From: Microbacterium halotolerans
Lineage (GTDB): Bacteria; Actinomycetota; Actinomycetes; Actinomycetales; Microbacteriaceae
Assembly (NCBI RefSeq): GCF_003569805.1
Contig: NZ_KZ984051.1
Location: 1,405,606 to 1,469,605, forward strand
Reading direction: 5' to 3'
Length of the DNA stretch: 64,000 nucleotides
The translations under genes were made by a program, and so were the position numbers. How positions within the stretch are numbered: position 1 is the first letter of the stretch; each line of letters starts with the position of its first letter. Shown here one piece after another: positions 52,111 through 61,022 of this stretch. The notes beneath the pieces are model-generated. The model did not search any database, was not told the DNA's origin, and was given only the letters and a program-made list of their open reading frames with translations.

Positions 52111-52988
52111 GATGCGGTCACCTTCCGGGACGGGGTGCTCGGGGTCGGAACAGGGGCGTCGTCCTCGTCGACCTTCGAGGCCGGAGCGAGCCGGCCGGCG
52201 GCGAAAGTGGCGAGGAGCATGAGCGCCCAGGTGGTCAGGTTGAGGAGCACGGCGACGGCGATGGAAGCGCGGAAGTCGGTGCTCGACACGGTGAACAGCC
52301 ACACCGGCACCGTCTGCTGGCTGAGCGTCGCCGCGATCGAGAACTCTCCGAAGCACAGCGCGGTCCCGAAGAACACTGAGAACTGCACGGGCCCGCGGAT
52401 GTTCGGCAGCACGACGCGCCAGATGGTGCCCCACGTCGATGATCCGAGGACCGTCGACCCCTCGACGATCGCCTTGAGGGGAATCGTGCGCAGGCCGGCA
52501 TCGATCGATCGGAACGTGAACGGCAGGCAGAGCACGACGTAGGTGCCCACGAGGATCAGCGGCAGATCGGGGTTCTGCAGCGTCTGGCTGATCTCATTCG
52601 GGATGCTGCCGCGGCCCTGCGAAGCGCCCCAGCGCAGAATCGACACCACGCCGGCTGCGAGCGCGATCGACGGAACGACGAGGGGGAGGGTGCACAGGAT
52701 CTCGAGCACAGGGCGCAGCTTCGGTGCCCACAGGTGGACGGCGACGACGGCTGGCACGAGCGTCGCCAGCAGTACGACGACCGTGAGCACCGCGATCGTG
52801 AGAGTCCGCACAGCGGCGTCGAACAGACTGGCATCGCTTCCGAGCACGCTGAACGACTCGAGAGAGAACGACCCGCCGGGGAATGCGGCGAAGGCGATCG
52901 AGCACAGGATCGGGATGGCCAGGTAGGCGCCGACGACCACGATCGGGGCCCAGCGCAGAGCGCGGGCGGGGCGGTTCAGCTGATCCAT
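52107..52988 (-). CDS. ABC transporter permease 2 (PhnV/PotC-like)
   Basis: The 293-residue protein has six membrane helices and the loop EGSTVLGSSTWGTIWRVVLP. It overlaps the ATPase gene (ATGA) and the previous permease by 13 bases. Acidic Pro/Ser C-terminal tail. Confidence 0.9.
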   Translation of the reverse strand: MDQLNRPARALRWAPIVVVGAYLAIPILCSIAFAAFPGGSFSLESFSVLGSDASLFDAAVRTLTIAVLTVVVLLATLVPAVVAVHLWAPKLRPVLEILCTLPLVVPSIALAAGVVSILRWGASQGRGSIPNEISQTLQNPDLPLILVGTYVVLCLPFTFRSIDAGLRTIPLKAIVEGSTVLGSSTWGTIWRVVLPNIRGPVQFSVFFGTALCFGEFSIAATLSQQTVPVWLFTVSSTDFRASIAVAVLLNLTTWALMLLATFAAGRLAPASKVDEDDAPVPTPSTPSRKVTAS

Positions 52989-53857
52989 CGCGCGGACATC
53001 CTCTGCAGTCGGTTGAACAGGAACAGCACGACGACCGCGATGGCGACCATCGTCACGCCGAGTGCCATGGCCGCCTCCTCGCCTCCCGACGAGACGCCGG
53101 ATCGCAGTTCGGAGGCGATGGTGAGTGTGACCAGCGGGAAGCCGCCGGTGCCGATCAGAACCGCGGCCGAAGCATGCGTGGCGTACGCGGAGCCGAACAG
53201 CAGCACCCATCCGCCGAGGAGCGCGGGAGCGGCGACGGGAAGCCCGACGCGGCGCCAGAACGTCCAAGCGGAGCCGCCGAGGCTGCGGTTCGCCTCGTGC
53301 CACTCGCGCCTGAGGCCGACGAAGGTGGGCAGCGTGACCATGATCATCGTCGGCACGAGGAAGTACTGGTACATCACGACCAGGCCCTGCCAGCTGTACA
53401 ACGAGAAGCCGATGGCGTCCAGTCCGAGCAGCGCGAACAGGAATCCGGTGTTGCCGAGCGTCACGATGAAGCTGAACGCGAGGGGGGCGCCACCGTCATT
53501 CGCGAGCACGGACGACAGCACGGCCACGACGGCGTCGAGCTTCTTCGAGCGGATCTGAGCGATGCAGAACGAGGTGACGGCGCCGATGGCGGCACCGACG
53601 AGGGCGCCGATGGCGGATACCTTCACGGAGTTCGCAATGGCCTGGCCGCGGTCGGCGAGGCTCGCGAAGTTCTCCAGGCCGAGGTGCGATCCGCCGGTCT
53701 CATCGGACACGGTGAACGCGGTCAGCGCCATGCCGACGATGGGCAGGAGGAAGAAACAAGCCAGGAGAAGGACCATCGGTGCGAGGGCGGCGACGGCCGG
53801 CGTGCCCGACCCGCCGAGGCGTGCTCGACGAGTCGGGTCGGTGCGGGCGATGCTCAC
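52976..53857 (-). CDS. ABC transporter permease 1 (PhnU/PotB-like)
   Basis: The 293-residue protein has six membrane helices and EANRSLGGSAWTFWRRVGLP. The GTG at 53857 overlaps the TGA of the binding-protein gene (GTGA) and is preferred over ATG 53875. Confidence 0.9.
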   Translation of the reverse strand: MSIARTDPTRRARLGGSGTPAVAALAPMVLLLACFFLLPIVGMALTAFTVSDETGGSHLGLENFASLADRGQAIANSVKVSAIGALVGAAIGAVTSFCIAQIRSKKLDAVVAVLSSVLANDGGAPLAFSFIVTLGNTGFLFALLGLDAIGFSLYSWQGLVVMYQYFLVPTMIMVTLPTFVGLRREWHEANRSLGGSAWTFWRRVGLPVAAPALLGGWVLLFGSAYATHASAAVLIGTGGFPLVTLTIASELRSGVSSGGEEAAMALGVTMVAIAVVVLFLFNRLQRMSARWIS

Positions 53858-54984
53858 TGGATGGCCGACGCCCACTCGGCGTCGATCACCTGCTGGTTGG
53901 CCTGGCGCTGCTCGAGCGAGGGCATCTCGCCGAGCTCAGCGCTGGGGAGGGCGTCAAGGGCGTCCTGGTCCGCAGTGCCGGCGTCGATCATCGCGTCGAG
54001 CCGCACGGGGGAGACGCCGCCGGCCAGCAGGAGGTTCTGACCCTCGTCGGAGAACAGGAACTCATAGAACAGACGAGCCGTCGCGGGGTGCGGGGCGTCG
54101 TCGTTGAGCGACGCCGTGTAGAAGGACGACACGACGCCGTCGGTCGGGATGTTCACCTCGAGCTCGATGTCCGCCTCGTCGGCCAACCGGTCGGCGATGG
54201 GCTGCAGCGTGTAGGTCCACTCCAGCAGGATCGGCGTCTCGCCCGTCTCGATCGTGCCGGCGTTGCCCTGCACCGGCAGGAAGTTGCCGCTCTGCTTCAG
54301 CTCACGGAAGAACTCGACGCCCGGCTCGATGTCGTCGAACGACCCTCCGTTGGCGAGGGACGCCGCGTGCACGATCATGAACGACGACTCGGACGTCTCC
54401 GGGCTGTCGGGCAGCGCCACCTGCCCCTGGTACTGCGGATCGAGCAGATCCTGGAAAGACGTCGGGCACACCTCGATGCGCGAGGCGTCGCACGCCATCG
54501 CGATGGTGCCGCCGTACTGGTTGATCCAGGTGTCATTCTCACCGACGTACTGCTCGGGAACGTCGTCGATCGTCGCGGGCAGGTACTCGGCCAGCAGTCC
54601 GTCCGCATCGGCCTGCACAGCGTAGCTGAGGCCGGTGTCGAGGTAGTCGAGGGAGGTGTCCTGACCCTGACGGTTGACGACGGCGTTGACGAGATCCTGG
54701 CTGGAACCGGTCGACGTGTCGTTGTTGATCTCGATGCCGTACTCGTCGCTGAACGCGTCGAGCAGGCCGCCGTAGTTGGCCCAGTCCTCGTACAGGCCCA
54801 TGGCGTTGAAAGCGCCCTCGGCCTGTGCGTCTTCGATGAGCTTGTCCATTCCGCCGCCGTCTTCGACGCTGGTCGCGGTGCGCCAGGTCTCGGAGGTTTC
54901 GGAGGAGCTGTCGCCGGAGCATCCGGCGAGGGCGAACGCGGTTGCGGCGATGACGCCGGCCGCGGCGAGGACTCGTGTGCGCAT
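53854..54984 (-). CDS. substrate-binding lipoprotein (PhnS-like)
   Basis: The 376-residue protein has a lipobox (FALAGC) and a family 1/6 solute-binding fold (VVNRQGQDTSLDYLDTGLSY; YLPATIDDVPEQYVGENDTW). It resembles binding proteins for phosphonates, iron or polyamines. First gene of a six-gene minus-strand operon through the EEP gene. Confidence 0.87.
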   Translation of the reverse strand: MRTRVLAAAGVIAATAFALAGCSGDSSSETSETWRTATSVEDGGGMDKLIEDAQAEGAFNAMGLYEDWANYGGLLDAFSDEYGIEINNDTSTGSSQDLVNAVVNRQGQDTSLDYLDTGLSYAVQADADGLLAEYLPATIDDVPEQYVGENDTWINQYGGTIAMACDASRIEVCPTSFQDLLDPQYQGQVALPDSPETSESSFMIVHAASLANGGSFDDIEPGVEFFRELKQSGNFLPVQGNAGTIETGETPILLEWTYTLQPIADRLADEADIELEVNIPTDGVVSSFYTASLNDDAPHPATARLFYEFLFSDEGQNLLLAGGVSPVRLDAMIDAGTADQDALDALPSAELGEMPSLEQRQANQQVIDAEWASAIQ

Positions 54985-55037
54985 GGTCTTCTGGACGCTG
55001 CCTTTCCTGAAGGGGAGAGAGGATGATGAGCGATCAC

Positions 55038-55090
55038 ATCGCTAGTGATGCTGACGACTTCACCATAAAGATCACTAGTGAACATGTCGA
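55038..55090 (-). promoter_or_regulatory. promoter of the PhnSTUV-like operon with GntR sites
   Basis: Minus-strand -35 TCGACA (55085-55090) and -10 TATGGT (55062-55067) are spaced by 17. The palindrome TCACTAGTGA (55072-55081) lies in the spacer and ATCGCTAGTGAT (55038-55049) downstream of the start. The divergent GntR regulator is the natural ligand. Confidence 0.82.
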
Positions 55091-55218
55091 ATCGATGAGC
55101 GGAGATCGAACGCCAGGTGAACGCGGAGAGGCGCCAGGATGGCGGGCGCCGCGACGCATAGACTGAGGGGCCGAATCGGTCGACAACGACCGGCGCAAAG
55201 CACGAACGGAGGCGCGGA

Positions 55219-55968
55219 GTGCAGGCATTCGCGTTCAGAACCATCGCCGACGCGCTGCGAGAAGAGATCCGCGACGGCGCGTATGGCGTCGGCGACTCGC
55301 TGCCGCCGGAGCGGGTGCTCGCCGAGCGCTTCGGGGCCTCGCTGGGCACCGTGCGTGTGGCGCTCAAGGAGCTGGTCGCCGAGGGGATCGTCGACGGCAC
55401 CAGGGGGCGGCCGAAATCGGTGGTGCGCGTGCCGAACCCCCGGTCGTCGTTCGATGAGTTCCACAGCTTCGCGCAGTGGGCGCGCGGTCACGGCCATGAG
55501 CCCGGCGGGCACGTGAACGAGAGCGCATGGAAGATCGCCGACGCGCGCGACGAGCAGCTGCTGCTGGCCCCGCGCGGCGCGCGCGTGCTGTCCGTGGTGC
55601 GCGTGCGCTCCCTCGACGGCGACGTGGTGATGCTCGAGCGCACTCGCTATGCGGAGTGGGTGGGCCTGTTCGTGGCGGCGATTCCGCCCGATGCGCCGTC
55701 GGTCACCGTCGCACTCGCCGAGCACGGAGTGCGCTTCACACATGCGGAGCACCGCTTCAGCGCAGAGGGGGCGAAGGCGCGTGACGCGCAGCTGCTCGGA
55801 GTCGGCAGAGGATCCGCTCTGCTGGCGCACCGCCGCGTGTCACGCGACCCGCACGGGCGCATCCTGGAGTGGTCGGTCGACCGGTACATCGCGGGCAAGA
55901 TCGCTGTCTCGGTCGGCAACTCGTGGAACCAGAACCCGCTCACCTGGACCACGCCGGACGAGACGTAG
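55219..55968 (+). CDS. GntR/HutC family transcriptional regulator
   Basis: The 249-residue protein has a GntR winged helix (LPPERVLAERFGASLGTVRV) and a C-terminal UTRA effector domain (SVVRVRSLDGDVVMLERTRY; RRVSRDPHGRILEWSVDRYI). PhnR of Salmonella is of this family and controls a comparable importer. ACGGAGG precedes the GTG; TAGACT near 55160 is the likely -10. Confidence 0.9.
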   Translation: MQAFAFRTIADALREEIRDGAYGVGDSLPPERVLAERFGASLGTVRVALKELVAEGIVDGTRGRPKSVVRVPNPRSSFDEFHSFAQWARGHGHEPGGHVNESAWKIADARDEQLLLAPRGARVLSVVRVRSLDGDVVMLERTRYAEWVGLFVAAIPPDAPSVTVALAEHGVRFTHAEHRFSAEGAKARDAQLLGVGRGSALLAHRRVSRDPHGRILEWSVDRYIAGKIAVSVGNSWNQNPLTWTTPDET

Positions 55969-55977
55969 CGCTTGCCG

Positions 55978-56700
55978 TTACTCGCAGTCGAGCCGATCCG
56001 CGATGGCGCTCATCGCTTCGATCTCGCGCTGCTGGGTCTCGCCCATGGCACCGGCGACCTGGTGCACGCGGGGGTCGGAGCCGAGCTCGCGCACGGCCTC
56101 GACCATCTCGAGGGCACCCGCGTGGTGGGTCACCATGAGGTCGACGAAGAGGCAGTCGCCTGCCGTTGTGCCGGCTTTCGCCCGCAGGTCGGCGAGCTGG
56201 TCATCGGTCGCCATGCCCATAGCCTCGCGCAGTTCGGCATCGGTCGCGGTCGGCGTGACTGCGCCGCCGTGATCGTGCTCCGTGCCCTGCATCCACGCCA
56301 TCAGAGGCTCGGTGCCGTACTGCGGCGCGCCCCAATCGACGAGCCAGCCGTACATCTCGCCGCCCTGCGCCGCCTGGCTCGTCGCGATGTCGTACGCGGT
56401 GAAGCGCAGCTCTTCGTCGCTCGTCGCCGCATACTCGATCATGGCCATCTCTACGGCCTGCGAGTGGTGCACCTGCATGTCCCGGGCGAAGCCGACGTCC
56501 GCGTCGTTCGGACCCGTCACTGCGCCGAACGTGGTGAAGCGGCCGATCGCGAACGCGGCCCCGGCGACGAGTACGATCGCCAACGCGATCAGCGGCCACC
56601 GGCGACGGCGCGTGGATCCGGATGATCCTGCCGCGCGCTCCGGCGACGCGTCGGCCTCCGGATCATTCGTATCGATGCGCTGGGCGCCTGACGCGGTCAT
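55978..56700 (-). CDS. DUF305 membrane-anchored protein
   Basis: The 240-residue protein has one membrane helix (about 35-57) and two DUF305 repeats with FARDMQVHHSQAVEMAM and LMVTHHAGALEMVE. The HH pairs and methionines suggest metal contact, and the family has a ferritin-like helical fold; function unknown. It follows the DUF3105 gene by 9 bases, a pairing frequent in actinobacteria. Confidence 0.9.
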   Translation of the reverse strand: MTASGAQRIDTNDPEADASPERAAGSSGSTRRRRWPLIALAIVLVAGAAFAIGRFTTFGAVTGPNDADVGFARDMQVHHSQAVEMAMIEYAATSDEELRFTAYDIATSQAAQGGEMYGWLVDWGAPQYGTEPLMAWMQGTEHDHGGAVTPTATDAELREAMGMATDDQLADLRAKAGTTAGDCLFVDLMVTHHAGALEMVEAVRELGSDPRVHQVAGAMGETQQREIEAMSAIADRLDCE

Positions 56701-56709
56701 CCGGAGCCG

Positions 56710-57423
56710 TCAGAGCCGTCCTGGGCCATCGACGGCGCCGGTGCAGGAAGCGCCTGGCTCCGGCACATCAGGGCTGCGCCAATAGGCCTGGAAGAACTGC
56801 TCGATGCGGGGATCGTCTGCGGAGTCGAGCTTCAGCTGGGCGTTCCACGCGCTCACAGCGATCGGTGTCTCCATGCCCTCGTACGGCGACATCAGACCAT
56901 AGCCGCCCGGTATGTGCTCGCGCAGGCGTTCGACTTCTGCGTCGGTGAGGGCCTCGGCGTCGTAGGCGATCCAGACGGCACCGTGCTCGAGGGAGTGCAC
57001 GGCGTGCTCGTTCTCCTGCGCCTCGGTGTAGACGCCGCAGTTCAGCCACGCCTGATTGTGCGGGCCGCCTGCCGGCGGGTTCTGCGGGTAGTCGACTTCT
57101 CCCGCGACGTGGTCGGTGTCGTTGTCGAAGGTCTCGACGCCCTCGATCGACGACGGATCGACAGACGCGATGTCGTACTCGTTCCAAGGAGTCGTGATGA
57201 ACGACCATGTGACGAGCGCGGCGACGGCCACGGCAGCGACGGAGCCGACGGTCCACCATGCGGCGATCCCGCGTCGGCGCCTGCGCACGTTCTCCTCGTA
57301 CTGGGCCTTCGCTCCTGCCGTCTCGGCCTGCCGCTGTCGGGCGAGGCGCTCGGCCTCGGCTGCGCGGGCGGGGTTGCCGCTGCGTCCGCGAGGGGAGCTG
57401 GAGCCGGAACGTTTCGAAGCCAC
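56710..57423 (-). CDS. DUF3105 membrane-anchored protein
   Basis: The 237-residue protein has a coiled charged start, a membrane helix (about 50-75) and the DUF3105 domain (YPQNPPAGGPHNQAWLNCGV; HSLEHGAVWIAY). Conserved His and Cys residues hint at metal binding outside the cell. Function unknown; likely works with the DUF305 protein. Confidence 0.9.
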   Translation of the reverse strand: MASKRSGSSSPRGRSGNPARAAEAERLARQRQAETAGAKAQYEENVRRRRRGIAAWWTVGSVAAVAVAALVTWSFITTPWNEYDIASVDPSSIEGVETFDNDTDHVAGEVDYPQNPPAGGPHNQAWLNCGVYTEAQENEHAVHSLEHGAVWIAYDAEALTDAEVERLREHIPGGYGLMSPYEGMETPIAVSAWNAQLKLDSADDPRIEQFFQAYWRSPDVPEPGASCTGAVDGPGRL

Positions 57424-57465
57424 CCCACGAGTCTATGCGCGCGCATGTGCGCGGGCGCTGAGAGG

Positions 57466-59247
57466 CTAGCCGCTGTGATCTGGGAAGAGCCGCTGTTCGA
57501 AGAAGTCGCCCAGGGTGAGTCCCTCGAGGGCCGCTGAGCCGTCCTCGAGCTCGATGATCACCGGGTCGTCGTGGGACATCCAGAGCGACCTCTTCTGCAG
57601 CGTCGCACTCGCGATGCCGTCTTCATCCGCCGTGACGGTGTCCTCGACGAAATTGCTGTCGATGTAGTATCCCTCGACTCGGATCAGAACGTCTGCTCCC
57701 GGTGCAGCGTTCGCCGCGATAGTGAACGTGGGATCGAGCAGACCATTCCACGTGCTGCGGTCGAGGTTCGTGGACAACGGCACCTCTTCTTCGTTCCCGT
57801 TGTCCTCCGGCTCGCTCGGATCGTCGTCGCCCGATGGGGCGGTGGCAGTGGTCGTGGGGTCCGGCGTCGGCTCGGTCGTCGGCTCAGGCGACGGCGGTTC
57901 GTCGCTGCTCGTCGTCGCCTCGGGGGAGGCATCCGGGGTCTGCGGGGTCGGTTCGGGGGTCGGCTCGGTCGCCTTCGGCGTGGGGGTCGGCTTCTCGGGC
58001 GTGGGCTTCGGCGTAGGCGTCTTCGATCCGTCCGACTCGTCAGAGGCGTCGGCGAGATCGGAATCGGGTTCGATCTCCGCGCCTGTGGGCGAGGTCGAAT
58101 CCTGCAGCGCCGACTGGGTGCCTTCAGCCGGGGGATTCAGCTGGCCGGGCAGCACGGCTGCTGCGGCGACGACTCCCGCGATGGCGAGCGATGCGATCCC
58201 CGCCGTGGCCACACCCGCCACCGTCAGCATTCCGCCAGCGGACGATGACGCGCTGGATGCGCCTGACGAGCCTGCTCCCGCAGCACCGACGGCGCCGGCC
58301 GCCGCGCCGATGAGCGCAGCGCCCGGCTCGACGAGGTGCCCGAAGAGCGCCGCACCGTGGCCGGCGAGATCCGGAGCAACGCTCTCGTCTGCGATCACGC
58401 TCGCACCTTCGACGACGCCCTGCGGCATCGCCATCAGCGCGACGGCCTCGCCGCCGCGCTGCAGAGATGCGAGGTAGCCGCCGGCACCTGCGACGCCGAC
58501 CGCGAGCGGCAGCAGCACCATGACGAGTCGGCTGCCGACATCCTGAGCCTCAGAGGCGACGATGGCGCAGCGCGGACACGAGGCGATGTGCGCGTCGGCC
58601 TTGGCGCCGTCGCGGGAGCCGAGGTTGCCGCGCGTGTGTGCGCCGATGCGCTCGATCGTCCACTTGCAGTCGGAGTCCTCGGGAACAGACGCGATGTGCG
58701 CCTGGATCCACGATTCGCGCAGCCCTTCCCGGGCCCGGAGCGCGAGCTGCGAGACCGCTCCGGGCTTCACGCCGAGCAGCGGCGCAACCGCGGCGGGCTT
58801 CATGTTCTCGACCTCGGTGTACCAGAGCACTTCCTGCCACCGGCTGGGGAGGGAGCGGAACGCGGTCACCGTGAGGCTGTGGTCGAGCGCAGCGCCGACC
58901 GCCTCTTCGCTGGAGCCAGGGTCCTCGACGTCCTCGAGCTCACCGGCGGCGGAGGCGGCGGCCTTGCCCCAGGTCGCCGCGATGTTCCGGATGGCGGTGA
59001 ACAGATAGGCGCGGAAGGAACCGGTGGGCCCGCCCCCGCGCCTGATCGCCTGAAAGATCTTCGCGTAGGCCTCCTGTACGAGGTCGTCGGCGTCGAGATC
59101 GTGGGAGATGTTCCTGGCGGCGACGATGCCGGAGCGGTAGTGACGCCGCCACAGCTCACCGAACGCATCGGCGTCGCCGGAGCGCGAACGCAGCACGAGA
59201 TCGGCGTCAGCCGTTCTCTCGTTGTCGTCGGTCTCGCGGGCACGCAT
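57466..59247 (-). CDS. ECF sigma factor fused to zinc-binding, membrane and extracellular domains
   Basis: The 593-residue protein starts with sigma region 2 (DADDLVQEAYAKIFQAIRRG) and region 4 (RWQEVLWYTEVENMKPAAVA; LLGVKPGAVSQLAL). A HIASCPRC zinc-type anti-sigma motif follows (about 220), a membrane helix (about 240-260), a Gly/Ala segment, another membrane helix (about 345-370), a Thr/Pro/Glu linker and a beta-rich domain. This resembles ECF groups that carry their own membrane-bound anti-sigma part. It presumably senses an outside signal. Targets unknown. Confidence 0.85.
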   Translation of the reverse strand: MRARETDDNERTADADLVLRSRSGDADAFGELWRRHYRSGIVAARNISHDLDADDLVQEAYAKIFQAIRRGGGPTGSFRAYLFTAIRNIAATWGKAAASAAGELEDVEDPGSSEEAVGAALDHSLTVTAFRSLPSRWQEVLWYTEVENMKPAAVAPLLGVKPGAVSQLALRAREGLRESWIQAHIASVPEDSDCKWTIERIGAHTRGNLGSRDGAKADAHIASCPRCAIVASEAQDVGSRLVMVLLPLAVGVAGAGGYLASLQRGGEAVALMAMPQGVVEGASVIADESVAPDLAGHGAALFGHLVEPGAALIGAAAGAVGAAGAGSSGASSASSSAGGMLTVAGVATAGIASLAIAGVVAAAAVLPGQLNPPAEGTQSALQDSTSPTGAEIEPDSDLADASDESDGSKTPTPKPTPEKPTPTPKATEPTPEPTPQTPDASPEATTSSDEPPSPEPTTEPTPDPTTTATAPSGDDDPSEPEDNGNEEEVPLSTNLDRSTWNGLLDPTFTIAANAAPGADVLIRVEGYYIDSNFVEDTVTADEDGIASATLQKRSLWMSHDDPVIIELEDGSAALEGLTLGDFFEQRLFPDHSG

Positions 59248-59527
59248 CCCTCTATTGTGCGTCGATCGTTATGCGATGCGCCAGTTGACCGGCGAATTCT
59301 GCGCGGATACTCGGGCACCGACGGTGCTCACGGCATGTCGGAAGAAATCTCTCGGAAGTCGCGTGATGAATCGACATCCTCGCCGTCCCATGTGCGAAGG
59401 GGTTGTGCGTTCGGGTCCTTCGGGGAGGGGTCCCCAGCGTTTCCACGAGGAGCCGAACGCCGATCGCCGGATGAGCCGGAGCGTCTCGGGGGAGGGGCTC
59501 CGCGCCGCGGCGAGGTGCATGAACCCG

Positions 59528-59559
59528 GGTGGGCCCGAGTCGGGGGACTCGGGCCCACC
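59528..59559 (-). terminator. terminator after nagA
   Basis: GGTGGGCCCGAGTC (59528-59541) pairs perfectly with GACTCGGGCCCACC (59546-59559). The rest of the 330-base stretch to the sigma gene start (59248-59527) shows no gene. Confidence 0.85.
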
Positions 59560-59578
59560 GACCCCTGATCGGCTCGCG

Positions 59579-60739
59579 TCAGACGGCGCGGGTGCCGGCT
59601 GACCATACGGCGCGGACGCGCAGCTCGTCGTCGAGCAGGACCGCGTCGGCCGCGGAACCAGGGGCGAGGGAGCCGAGGTCGAGGCGGCCGATCGCGCGCG
59701 CAGGCACTGCGGTGAGCGCGGCGACGGCGTCGGTGAGCGGTGCGCCGAACGCGACGGCACGACGGAGCGCCTCGTCCTGCGTCAGGGTCGAGCCGGCTAT
59801 CGCACCCGTCTCGCGCACACGAGCGACGCCGCGTGCGACGTCGACGCCGAGCGTGCCGAGGGTATATGCCCCATCCGGCATACCCGTCGCCGCCATCGCG
59901 TCTGTCACCAGCGCGACGCGACCGGGGGCGGCGAGGAACAGCATGCGCATGACATCCGGGTCGACGTGCACGCCGTCGGCGATCAGCTCGAGCGTCACGT
60001 GCTCATCTGCTGCGGCTGCCGGCATCGGGCCGGGGCGTCGATGGTGCACACCCGGCATGGCGTTGAACGCGTGCGTGAGGATCGTGGCGCCGCGGTCGAT
60101 CGCCTCGCGGGTCGTCTCGGCATCGGCATCGGTGTGGCCGATCGCCGCCGCGGCGTCGGCCGCGACGATGCGCGCCACCGCGTCGAGCCCGCCGCTGAGC
60201 TCAGGGGCCACCGTGATCTGCCGCACCGTGCCCGCGCCTGCCTCGAGCAGCGTGTCGACGTCGCGAGGTTCAGGCGCGCGCAGCAGAGCGGGATCGTGCG
60301 CGCCGTGATGACCGGGGTCGAGGAACGGGCCCTCGAGGTGGGAGCCCAGAACATCCGGATGTGAACGTGCGAGCTCTGCGACCGTCGCGGCTCTGCGGGC
60401 GAGGACGTCGATGTCGGCGGTGACGAGGGAGATCACCGCGCGCGTCGTGCCGTGCGCGCGGTGCGCCGCCCTGGCCGCCAGAATCGCCTCTCCGCCGTCG
60501 TCGAAGGCGTGACCGCCGCCGCCGTGGCAGTGGATGTCGATGAAGCCGGGCGTCAGCATCGCGCCGGGGACGATGGTCGAGGCGTCGAGCACCTCGTCGC
60601 CGTGCGCGATCGCCTCCGGCACCAGCGCCCCCGTGCCGGACGATGCGATCGTGCTGCCCTCGAACCGCACCCATCCTGTTTCGGAAGCCCCAGGGCTCCC
60701 CGGGCCGACGAGACGCGCGGAGTGGATCACTGTTCCCAT
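59579..60739 (-). CDS. nagA: N-acetylglucosamine-6-phosphate deacetylase
   Basis: The 386-residue amidohydrolase has [46 protein letters not shown] and [13 protein letters not shown] (catalytic Asp). It deacetylates GlcNAc-6-phosphate to glucosamine-6-phosphate, feeding amino-sugar recycling, and may use the product of the GH3 enzyme at 21079. ATG 60739; upstream frame runs through the intergenic repeat and is not used. Confidence 0.93.
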   Translation of the reverse strand: MGTVIHSARLVGPGSPGASETGWVRFEGSTIASSGTGALVPEAIAHGDEVLDASTIVPGAMLTPGFIDIHCHGGGGHAFDDGGEAILAARAAHRAHGTTRAVISLVTADIDVLARRAATVAELARSHPDVLGSHLEGPFLDPGHHGAHDPALLRAPEPRDVDTLLEAGAGTVRQITVAPELSGGLDAVARIVAADAAAAIGHTDADAETTREAIDRGATILTHAFNAMPGVHHRRPGPMPAAAADEHVTLELIADGVHVDPDVMRMLFLAAPGRVALVTDAMAATGMPDGAYTLGTLGVDVARGVARVRETGAIAGSTLTQDEALRRAVAFGAPLTDAVAALTAVPARAIGRLDLGSLAPGSAADAVLLDDELRVRAVWSAGTRAV

Positions 60740-60784
60740 CCCGCTAGCGTGCCACGTCCGTGCACTTCGACATGTGCGGAACCG

Positions 60785-60862
60785 GCTGCCGAGATGCGCA
60801 CATTTTCGACAACCGGCCGACAAAACCGGCGCATCTCGACGAAAGGTGCGCATCTCGGCAGC
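60785..60862. repeat. dispersed intergenic repeat, copy 2 (palindromic)
   Basis: The arm at 60785-60801 (GCTGCCGAGATGCGCAC) and its perfect inverse at 60846-60862 enclose GCGCATCTCGACGAAAG. The right arm is identical to 22297-22313. Confidence 0.8.
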
Positions 60863-60913
60863 GGGCGTGGGGTCACGAGCGGAAATATGCAGGGGTGCTC
60901 CGGTAGACTTGCG

Positions 60914-60992
60914 GCGTCGCGACTGGCGCCGGAGGTGGGACACCACCGGGGAGCGACTTGGACGGCAGTCGGCCGCGCGCCTGGGCCGATGC
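60914..60992 (+). promoter_or_regulatory. ZTP (pfl) riboswitch upstream of glyA
   Basis: The leader contains CGACTGGCG, then a GGTGGGACACCACC hairpin, CCGGGGAGCGACTT and, after a linker, GCCGCGCGCCTGGGC. These are the conserved parts of the ZTP/ZMP aptamer, in order. A TAGACT box (60904-60909) starts the transcript. The aptamer senses ZMP/ZTP, which builds up when 10-formyl-THF is short, and so would induce glyA and folD. Confidence 0.9.
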
Positions 60993-61022
60993 GATCACCT
61001 CCCACCTTCCTCTGGAGTTCGC

